The notes under the pieces are model-generated. The model had not been told where the DNA came from and searched no databases. It saw only the letters and a list, made by a program, of their open reading frames with translations. DNA of 64,000 nucleotides from Ciona intestinalis (Eukaryota; Chordata; Ascidiacea; Phlebobranchia; Cionidae), in contig NC_020166.2 of the NCBI RefSeq assembly GCF_000224145.3, positions 7,960,050-8,024,049 on the forward strand. Direction: 5' to 3'. Position numbers and translations under genes: made by a program. Positions 1 to 10,000 of this stretch are shown here, one piece after another (positions within the stretch are counted from its first letter, which is position 1; every line of letters begins with the position of its first letter).

Positions 1-173
1 AACACCGCTCAAAAGTATGTAGGCTATTTAACATTGTTTTCACATAAGTTAGAAAATGCACTAGGTTTTTACTTTTTACCATTTGATTAGAAGTCTTTAC
101 AATGAAAACAAGAGCATCTCGCAGTAACACTGCTCAAAAGTATGTAGGCTATTTAACGTTATTTTCACATAGG
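1..173. repeat. Direct repeat of ~48 bp, two copies ~125 bp apart
   Basis: The segment 1-50 (CTCAAAAGTATGTAGGCTAT core) recurs at 124-173 with only a few substitutions. It lies in the intron before the first visible UTP3 exon and looks like a local tandem duplication. Confidence 0.7.
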
Positions 174-212
174 CCTTAAACTTCCTGGTTATGATAATAT
201 TTTGTCTTAAAG

Positions 213-3200
213 GAAAAAGTTAACAAGAGTGGAGAAAGAAGAACATATAGATGAACCAGATAAGGTACAATGTTTAATTATATATGTAGTGGGGTGGGGA
301 AGATGGGACACCTTTTTAATTTTTATTCTATTTTCTAGTCTAATTTGGTAGTAAACAAAGATCATTCACAAAATTATAAAACTGTATCCTCCTGACTCCT
401 ATAGACTATTCTTAATTATTTCAAACACGATCAGGATATTTTAATATTATGTGCAAAAGGTGTCCTGTCTGACCTCTACTCCACCCTACTATAAACTTTT
501 TTCAGTACTTTTTACTAAAAGGTTCCAAATGAAGACATCTGTATCATATATTAATGTTTGTAATAAAACTGAATTAGTTAAGGTGTTTCTTCATAACCTG
601 GCTAAGCAAATACGAAAATTAACCAAGTACAAATTCAAGTTACTCAAATATTTAGTACAGTTGTTTGGCACGCTCATCAAATTCTACAGAATTTGTAATT
701 TTTTTGTTGTATGGTGCTAGGAAGCAGAGGATTACCTCTATGATGAAGTGGACAAGTTCCACGCAAGTAAAGATAAGATGTTGTTCCATGAGGACGAGGA
801 CTCTGATGCAGAAGATGACCTAGAGGTGACAAATGCATTTGATAATAGTTTTTTTGTGTTTTATTTTATGCCTATTACATTTTATTCACTGCCCATATGG
901 AATATAAAGTTGCAATTTTTTATCAAATTGAACTGCGTCACCATATAATCGGTAAATAATTATTATCAGTTATTTAACTGTTTTAAATTGTATAACCAAG
1001 TTCAAGTTATATTTTTTCATCTTTCTGATTTTTGGATACATTTAATCTAATGTTCAAGTCATGTCATAAAACTGAAAAAGACAAATTCTGTGGACAAAAA
1101 AAATTATGGCTGATTGGATTTTTTTCATATCCACATGATTTTGTCATGTTTTTTAATTGTCTTGATTTTGTCATGTATTTTTCATACCGACATGGCAACA
1201 TGATTTTGTCATGTTTATCATCAGGAAGAAGTTCTTGGAGTGGATGGAAGTGATGTTGAGAGCAGCGAGGAGGAAGAGGAAGAAGGAGCATCTGATGAAG
1301 ATGTTGAAATGTCAGATGAAAGTCAAGATGATGAACACGGTAGTTAGTGTGTAGTAAAAGGGGAAAGATGAAACATATTTTTATTCTATTTATTTTAAAA
1401 CACGATCAGGATTTTTTGGATATTTTGTGCAAAAGCTGTACCATCTCACCCCACAATATATCTTGTAAATAATATTTTACCAGCTAAATATGGTATAAAA
1501 ACGTAGTGTATTTCCAACGTTTTGTCTGCCATCTTGGTCAAAGTGGCAGAACTAATACAATTTTCTTATTTAGGTATTCCGAGTAGTAAAGCTTGGGGAA
1601 AGAAGAAGTCCATGTTTTATGGAGGAGAATCTCTAGAAGGATTACAGGGTAAATATAGGATTTTGCTATTGCTACAGTTTGGTGTTATAACAACTTTTGA
1701 TGCCCACCTAAAGAGGATACATAAGATCTATTTGTACATTCAGTTTTACCACAAAAACTACTATGTGCGAATATGGTGTATGCTGTAGAGTCAACTGGTC
1801 ATTACCTTGCATTCATTGTGTAATAATGTAAATATGTAACCTTACATTGATAATGTATTGTGGAATTGTTTATTTATTATGGACCTACAGTCAAATAACT
1901 ATACCATAAAAAATGACTTCCTGTGCATGACTGCATGAGGTATTGACTGAAGGAATAATTAGTCAATGCTCATTTAATAATAAATTCCTAGTGTAAACTA
2001 ACTTTATTGATGATTACTTCTACCAAAGTTTTTAAAAAGATATTTTTCAGTAGCATAAATCTTATAAATTTATACTGTCAGTTGTCAATGGAATATATTT
2101 CACTGTACATCTAGGATTTAGTCTAGTGTATCTAAATACATTTTGTGAGTTTAACAGCTGTGTATGCCACAGGAAAACGATTAATTTGAGCTTCCTATTA
2201 CTGATTCTCAGTTTCTCACCAACATACCAACACTGCAAATCTGCAGTTGTAAATTGGCCTCGCAATTTTTAAAACAAACTGCATTGGTACAAATGTACAA
2301 TAAATGCAAACATCCTAGGTCTGCTTCCACTATATAAATAATTAAATAATAATCATATTTAAGACTTAGTTAGAAAGTTAGAGTATTGTGTTTACTGTCT
2401 TTTGGTAAAAATATGAATGAATATTAATATAACTTATCCCTGTTTCGCGGGGCAGCAACAGTCGTTATAAAACATGTGTTCTGTTTCACACCTCGTGTTT
2501 GCAACTTTGTGGGTTTGCAACTTTGTGGGTTGTTTGCAACTTTGTGGGTTTATTGTTTTTGCCACTTTTTTAAAACATGGCTGACAATTTGGTCAACCCA
2601 TAATTGACCACTGAGTTTGATTTCAGAGTTAATATTTTTCTATCAGGTTTCGAACGAGATGAAGCTGCTGATCTTGAAGAAGAGGAGGCCCTTCGCATCC
2701 AGAGAAGACTCAATGAAGAGATTGATGAAGATCAGTTTGAACTGATTGAACCAACTCAGGTTAGTTGTTAAAGTATGCTGGGATGTAGACCTGGCTTATT
2801 GCAACAATGCTGGTGAAAATGATAACATATTGTGCCCATTTTCACAATATATTGTTACCTATTTGCGACAATACTGGTAAAAATGATAATTGGAAAAAGT
2901 GGTGTTAGTCTACTGGTATTCTAAAATTTGTTTAAAAAAAATGTGTACTTTATCAAAACGTTAATTAAAAAGTGTTGTATTTTGGAAAATGCTGTAATAG
3001 TAAATACTACTCTCCCAAATTCTTTGGAAAGTGTTGTACTTCACTAAAATGATGCTTGGGAAAATGGCGTATTTTTAAGTTTTTATGCTCAGAGATATAA
3101 TGGAAAATGGTTGTCTTGCTTGTATTTGTACTGCCGTGTTTCTTAATAGTAAAACTTATCTGACTACAGGAGCCTTTTGAAACTGACAGCTTGAAGAAAG

Positions 3201-6200
3201 ATAACAAACCTGTCAACGTTATTCGGTCAGATTTTAGTAATTTATCAACACCAGCTCAGTGGAAACTTTTAAGCAAAGAATCGCCAGAGCTTAAAGACTT
3301 AATTAAGGATTTTAAAGTGAGTGTTCTATTTGTACCTACTATGTAACTGGTAAACTGGCACGAGGTGTGTGTAACAGAACACCAGTGTTATATAACGACA
3401 GCCGTTTTCCGGCCAAGCGAGGATTAAAAAAATTACACTCACTTTATCATACTACGTTCATTTTATCCATTAAACGCTTTATTTTCAGTTAAAAATCACC
3501 GAGCTAAATGACCGAATCAACCCTTTACTGGATCTGGTAACTGCTGGCAAAATAACGGGCAACGGCGCAATCTACGTGAACACCAGATTCAAACTGTATA
3601 CCGCGTATCTTATCAACGTTGCGTTCTACCTCTCGTTAAAGGCCAAATTATCTCCAGTTGGAAATCACCCTGTGGTGAAACGACTCGTTGAGTACAGAAC
3701 GGTATGTGGCCTGTTTTGCATAATTTTGCTCCGGGTTTTAACGTTGGATATTCTTAGAACTTATGTTTTTGCAAAAGCGGCCGTCGTTTTTTGCGTTTTT
3801 CAAAAAAAAAGTCTAAAAAATTGCCTCTACTTTTGTTTGACTTCTTTTTGGTTATTGATTTTTGGATTTTTGAATTTTTTAATATTGATTTATTTTGAAG
3901 CTTATCAACGAGCTTGAGCCGTTAGATGAAGAATTAGAAGGGCAGGTGGATGAACTATTAAACTACAACGTGCACGATACCGAAACTGAATCTCCCGAAA
4001 TTGAGTATGATGTTAATCTCCTAACACTTTGCGCAATGTTTGTACTTTTATTCTACTTTATAGAGTTTTAAGTAACGAAAAACCGACCGTGGCTGTTGAA
4101 CAGGACGATAACGAAGAGACCGGTCGAAAAATTAAGGTACAAATTCCATTTTTAGTTGTTTTTATTAAATTAAACATGCCTACTGTATTCGAAAAACTAA
4201 GTAAATTCAAACTATGTTTAAAAGAAAATGTTATTTTACACCAGTCAATTGCCCTCGATAATAAATAATAATAATAACTTTAATTGTTGCTTCAATTACA
4301 GTAGCGAAAATTTAGAAATATTTTAAACGCAAAGTCTTAACGTTGGTAAAACATTAACGTTCTAGCATTGTGTGTTGAACCTACAGTACATTGAAACCTA
4401 ATACTGTTTGTTCTGTTAATCAGGAACTAGGCGCTGTGGACCCGTTGAAATACTACACCGCGTTACAGGAACGACTTAAACTCGGTTCAACACAGGACGC
4501 ACGGTAAGAGGGGATATCCAACAAACTCCGTGTTTTGTCGGCCAAAACTGAATTAACTGTTTGAATAAAGGCTTTTCACTTATTTATTATCGTGGGCGGA
4601 CGGCGACAGTCGTTTCAATACGGGTGCCAAAATTGAAACTTTTTTAATGAATGTAACTTAAATATCCTTGCATGGCGGGCAACGATAGTCTTTATAACAC
4701 GTATGTTAAAACTAAATAATGTATTTAAATTTAAGATGTTAAAACTTGCGCGATGGGGCAACGAAAGTCGTTATAACACGTGTGTTCTGTTTCACATACC
4801 TCGTGCCCGCTGACGAGTGACTACATATGTAACTTATTTCTTAGAAATGAAGCGACTGAAGAAATGGAACCAGATGCTGAAGACGACGATGATCGCAGAG
4901 CAATCAACTATACGGTAACTGTCCGATAATTGTTGTAAAAATGGGATAGTTCTAGCTTAAAATACAAGTCTAAATGTTATGTTGCCGCCTACTAGAGATA
5001 CGACCGGATAAATCATTGGCCGTGAATAGAATATATAATTGTTAGATTAGTGTTTGGGTAATCTTCTTTGGCGCGCCACGCTGCAGAACCTTACCCACGT
5101 AAAATTAAAATTATAAAATAGAATAGAAAACTGTCCGATTAGTCGGGAAACTGCAACCAGCCTTGTTTTATTTCATTCATCCTCTCCTTCTATGTACACA
5201 GCATCTATTTTAGATAGGTGTGCACCTGTCTCGATGCTCGTCACGCGCTACTACTCTGCTTGGTTGTTGCTTTTAGCACAAGTGTATTAAGCTCTCACTG
5301 GTTGGCATTATACCTGCATCCGTTTGATGAACGTAGCCTATTAATATCGCGCTAACATTATTTGTCTTTTTATTAAAAACTTACAAATCTTTTGAATAAA
5401 TTTCGTATAAAGACATATAGTAGGGTGGGGGAAGTTGGGACACATTTTAACTCTATTTTCCCGTCAAATGTGGTAGTAAACAAGGAACTTTCAAAGAATT
5501 ATAAAACTATATGCTCAAGACTCCCATAGACCGTTGTTAACTATTTAAAACACGATTAAGATATTCGGATATTATGCGCCGAAGGTGTACCATCTTCCCC
5601 CATCCTACTATAACTGAAATTATGCTTACAAAAAAACACATGTGTTTTCGAGTTTTATAGTTTAGTGGTGTTTAGTTGTTATTTATTATTTTAAAATAAA
5701 TTAAAACGCCAACGGCTATATAAGCTTAGCTTTGCCAACTGTCGGGACGGTCACACATTATTTTCTGCACAATTTTAAAAGCTTGTAAGTGTTCAAATGT
5801 ATAGAAAGTCCAAAATAAGTATGTGCGTTCAGTTCAGTAATCTGGAATATAATACATCAACACGATTGAATGTTGTTGCAATTTCCGAAGATTTACACGC
5901 TGTTCTAATTCTAATGTGGTTTATGTTGCTTACTTACATCCTAGACGTTTTCAGTTTAGGTGAAACATTTTGAGTGCTTTATTGTTTAACATTTGCGTTT
6001 ATTCTTTTGCAGATGAGTAAAAATAAGGGCGCGCACACGAAGCGTCGAAAATTAGATCGAAATCCACGCGTAAAGCACCGGGAGATGTATCGGAAAGCAA
6101 AGATTCGACGTCGTGGACAAATACGAACCTTTAGGCCCGAAATAGAAAAGTATTCAGGCGAAGCCTCGGGGATACGAGCCGGTGTTGTCCGAGGCGTCCG

Positions 6201-6210
6201 AATACGATAA
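213..6210 (+). CDS. UTP3: UTP3/SAS10 small-subunit processome protein (5' end outside window)
   Basis: Twelve exons are visible: 213-264, 721-825, 1225-1339, 1574-1648, 2647-2759, 3170-3316, 3489-3701, 3901-4004, 4064-4136, 4424-4503, 4845-4914 and 6013-6210. All have GT-AG borders and agreeing phases, giving 447 residues without the N-terminus. The order of features is that of the family: an acidic N-terminal half (EDEDSDAEDD, SSEEEEEEG), the short block SSKAWGKKKSMFYGG, the Sas10/Utp3/C1D helical domain (exons 3170-4004, including SPELKDLIKDFK and HPVVKRLVEYRTLINEL), and the very basic C-terminal Sas10 domain (RNPRVKHREMYRKAKIRRRG, then YSGEASGIRAGV). Known family role: nucleolar U3-containing SSU processome, 18S rRNA maturation. 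The last intron is about 1.1 kb and carries a MITE. No start codon is in view, because the first visible exon opens in phase 2 and must be preceded by another. Confidence 0.93.
283..493 (+). mobile_element. MITE copy 1 (TAGTAGGGTGGGG ends)
   Basis: Full-length copy in a UTP3 intron with both inverted ends recognisable. Orientation is set by the inner segment GTAGTAAACAAAGA, called + throughout. Confidence 0.75.
1351..1460 (+). mobile_element. MITE, internally deleted
   Basis: Short copy just after UTP3 exon 1225-1339. It keeps both ends but lacks the GTAGTAAACAAAGAAC part. Confidence 0.55.
2410..2560 (-). mobile_element. Composite SINE tail with a 16-bp triplication
   Basis: Antisense SINE body (AACAGTCGTTATAA, TGTTCTGTTTCACACC) whose end GCAACTTTGTGGGTTT is repeated three times in a row at about 2502-2551. 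The triplication is specific to this copy. Confidence 0.6.
3340..3450 (+). mobile_element. Composite SINE 3' fragment
   Basis: Contains CTGGCACGAGGTGTGTGTAA and ATAACGACAGCCGTT, the right half of the SINE. It sits between UTP3 exons 3170-3316 and 3489-3701. Confidence 0.55.
4262..4345 (+). mobile_element. Third short repeat family, fragment
   Basis: Begins AATAATAATAATAACTTTAA and contains GTAGCGAAAATTTAGAAATA. Its relatives are near 10.1, 22.7, 40.7, 45.1 and 46.2 kb. Confidence 0.5.
4560..4830 (-). mobile_element. Three partial SINE tails in a row
   Basis: Three antisense starts (near 4570, 4660 and 4740) each repeat the pattern of a G-rich segment plus AGTCGTTATAACAC. Only the last runs on into TTCTGTTTCACATACCTCGT. 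Confidence 0.5.
5416..5612 (+). mobile_element. MITE in last UTP3 intron
   Basis: Near-consensus copy, TATAGTAGGGTGGGG to CATCCTACTATA, 197 bp. Confidence 0.8.
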
Positions 6211-6216
6211 GCTAGC

Positions 6217-6222
6217 AATAAA
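6217..6222 (+). terminator. Polyadenylation signal of UTP3
   Basis: AATAAA begins seven bases after the UTP3 stop codon. The 3' UTR is therefore predicted to be very short. Confidence 0.6.
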
Positions 6223-7069
6223 GCAAATTCTACCACGGTGGACAATCGTTTGTGTCTTCAATCACCGGTGTTTTCAATAGTGTTTTCGCGGCTACGCTTT
6301 GTACAAACAAAGGCGTGACGCAGCGAGCAGCGCTGCAGTGCCGCTTTTTCGTAAAATCACCATGACAAAGTAGCGGCGACTAAATATTCCAGGAGAAAAC
6401 GGACATCGTGCTGTAGGTGTCTCTTAGTAATTGTGGCTGGCGTGTGCACTTTCCGCAGAACTGCCACCGAAATAGACCGAATTTACGCGTCAGTGCACGA
6501 TATTTCGCCCGCTATTGTTACATCGGGTTGCTGCACCATCATCGTACCGTCACACGGATACAAATGACAACTGCCGGTTTCATAATAAATGGCTCCGCGT
6601 CACCGACCCTTTGATTTGCATCAAATACTTATCCCAAAGAGATTCGTTTGACCAACGAGATTGGTTTTCACCAGAGTCGGTATATAAACATGTGTATATA
6701 CGGACTCTGGTTTTGACCAATTATACGGTCGATTTATGACAAACTTACGTTTATGTCGACTTTTATATTTGTAAAGGCTTTTCTTTTCAGACTAACCGTT
6801 GGTGGGGTAAATTAGGAATTCATAAGTTCGTATGACGGGCACGAACCACACACAAACAGACTGAATACATGACCTTTGAATTGCTGAGTCATTATACGAG
6901 TCGGCATGATTAGGCAAAATTTACAATACTAGCTACAGACTGAAAGATTACGAATTTAGCTGCTTACTAATTCAATTTCGTTTCTTTAGGATTTAGTTTG
7001 TTAATAAACGTTATTTTGTTTTGTATTCTGCCTGAAAAAGAAGCTTTAAAGCGATAACAACTAATAATC
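6223..7069. other. UTP3-PGD spacer
   Basis: About 850 bp between the UTP3 poly(A) signal and the PGD start codon. It holds the 60-bp palindrome described separately. I see no ORF worth calling. The PGD promoter should lie here, but no TATA box is positioned clearly before the ATG. Confidence 0.6.
6661..6720. repeat. 60-bp near-perfect palindrome
   Basis: The two halves are reverse complements at 24 of 30 positions, and at 18 of 20 in the inner arms from CCAGAGTC to the centre ACATGT. It could form a hairpin or cruciform, or be a very short foldback element. Confidence 0.75.
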
Positions 7070-10000
7070 ATGGCGGGAACGTAAGTAAAATGCCTAAACA
7101 CAATGTATTGAACTATACATACATGCACCATGCACGGTTTATAGTGCAACACCATTATCCAAATTCCTATTTTGTAAATAGGAGATAGGACCAAAATTTT
7201 CATAAAAAAAATCAACCCATTTAAAGTGATTGCTGCAAACCATTAACCTTGTAGTGTCCACTGTCCATCGTTTTAACTACAATATACTACAATAACCAAA
7301 TCGGCCATTAGACTTAAAACTTTACACTGTAAAAAAGCAGCAACCTTTGGAAATTAGTGAATGCATTGTTGTCTTTACCTTAATATACTTAATGCTACCA
7401 GCAGCTATCATTTCTCATGTAAAATGCAAATACTGTTCATTATTTTACAGGGCAGATATTGCACTGATTGGATTGGCTGTTATGGTGAGACCTTTTTATT
7501 CTTACCAAAACCTAATGAAATAATAATCCATAATTGTGACCACACTGCAATGTTATGATGTTAAAACACTTGGTTAAACAACAAATTACATGTGAAAGAA
7601 AATGCAAATCTTTTGTTTTTGATATGCTGCTTCCATTTCTGGCCAACTGTGTCCATGGGTGAGACACTTAACTGAATTACTCCAACCCAGTGGTCACTAA
7701 TGGGTTGTCTAAATTTCCAAAAAAATCTCCTACAAAGTTACATACATGGTAAACATAAGCTGGCACAAAGTGTATGAAACAAAACATCCGTGTTATAACG
7801 ACTGTCTTTCCTGCCATGCACGGATAAAGCAAACTGCATTCAATATTTATCTTGCTAACAGGGTCAAAACATTATTCTGAACATGAATGACCATGGCTTT
7901 GTGGTAAGTGCCTCAGTTGTTTTATACATCATCTTAAACTGTATATAAGAGTTATTTAGTTAGCAGAGAACTGTGTGTAATTTCTTGGGTTACATATTCT
8001 TAGTTTGGTGTTATTGATTCACTTTCATATTTAAATGTTCAATTATATTTATGACATACACTGCCATCATGTATATTTGTATATGGTCTTAAATCTAAAG
8101 GTGTCCCATCTTTCCTCCACCCTACTATATTTATTTTTAATAAGGGTACCCTGGATTGTCACAAGTGAGGCGCCTATTGGCCGCGGCCACATTATCATGT
8201 AAGACCGAAAACTGTCTGCGGGCCGCTCAAAATTGCGTCAAAATTGCGGGCCGTAAGTTGCCCGTCCCTGGTATATGGTCTTAAAACTACAGTTCTATAG
8301 TTATTAAGTTACCATAATTTTACTCCGTATTACACAATATTTCAAACACTTCAAATTTCCTGAGGGCCAAAAGACCTCAAACTTTCTACAAAAGCAAAAA
8401 TAATAAAACTAAAATAATTATTCTATCATAGGTCTAGTCTATGTTAGTGAGGTCCCCAAGGGCATGTGATTTTTAGTTTTACCAGATTTATCTTATTCTG
8501 CCAATAGTAACTACTAATATAAATACAATTAAATATAAAATTTAGGTGTGTGCATTCATTCTAACTATGGGAAAAGTGTTAGCTCATTTTCCAATAGTAC
8601 TTGTTATTTTAAACCAAATCAATATAAATTTTAGGTGTGTGCGTTCAATCGCACTGTTGAAAAAGTTGAGCGTTTCTTGGCTAATGAAGCGAAAGGAACG
8701 AAAATAATTGGTGGAACTTCATTGGAAGATATGGTGGCTAAACTTAAGAAACCAAGGAGAGTTATGATGCTTGTGAAGGCTGGAGCGGCTGTGGATGCTT
8801 TCATTGATAAATTGGTAATTATCAAGTAAATTTAAATGTATATTACGTTACAGTTGTCTAGTTTTAGTACTTGCGGGTGAATGTGTCCTTGGGCAAGACA
8901 CTTAATGGCAATTAATCCAACCCAGTGGTCACTAATGGGTTGTCTAAACTGCCAGTCATAAAAAAAAATTTTATACAAAGTTACATACATGATAAAAACT
9001 AGCAAGAGGTGTATGAAACCGCCCACTAATGTTTCCTGCCACGGGAGGATGAAGAAGTGCATTGATCCTTCATTCATTTGATCCCAATATTTGATGTAGG
9101 TTCCTCTTCTGGAGCCAGGAGATATCATTATTGATGGAGGGAACTCAGAATACATCGATTCCATTCGGAGATGTAAGAGTTTGGAGGAAAAGGGACTTCT
9201 CTTCGTTGGATCAGGGGTGTCTGGGGGTGAAGATGGGGCAAGATATGGACCCTCACTCATGCCGGGAGGGTCACCTAAGGCATGGTGAGATTTATAACAA
9301 CAGTTTATTTATATGTTCAATTATAGTAGCAAATATCATCAGTAGTGAAAAATCCTTTGGTACAATACATATTAGGCTAGTGGAAAGTGTAAGAGGTTGG
9401 TAGTTAAGATTTAGAGGTTAGTGATAATATATAGGGGTTAGTAGTAACATTTTCGCAGCCAGTATGTAGGGGGAAAATTCTTCACTAGCACAAAACTACA
9501 CAACTACAGTCTTTATAATATGCTTAGGGACAAAACAGAACTACAAAACTCATTTTATAAAATACATGACTGATATAAATTCCTATGAAACTGGCAAATG
9601 TCTTATATATATAGATAAGATGTATATATATTGTGTTTTATGTCTTTTAAAATATTGTATAAAATATTTTAATCCATCACATTTTTATTAAAGGCCTCAC
9701 ATTAAAGATATCTTCCAAGGAATTGCTGCAAAAGCAGATGGTGAACCTTGCTGTGATTGGGTGAGAAAAACTGTATATTTATAAGAATAAAAATAAATTA
9801 GATTCTATGTCTATGTGAATGAGGTCCTGCGCTGTGGCACGCCATGGGTCCTAAGATTGGCCCATTACCTCAGATAGTAAAATGTGTTGTGCTTCGTTAC
9901 AATAATAAGTTTATTATCTAATAATGCTAGAAATAGGTAGTAGTAGCAAGAAAATGTTTATAAAAAAGTGGTATATTCCCCTAAAGACTGTATGCGCTGT

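Larger units (their letters stand above)
8079..8285. repeat. 15-bp direct repeat framing 177 bp
   Basis: GTATATGGTCTTAAA occurs exactly at 8079-8093 and 8271-8285. The DNA between holds a MITE end and a hAT-like end. Confidence 0.75.

Noticed and set aside
6680..6700. TATATAAA and TGTATATA as a PGD TATA box
   Set aside because: They are part of the palindrome and lie almost 400 bp before the start codon with no initiator placed to match.
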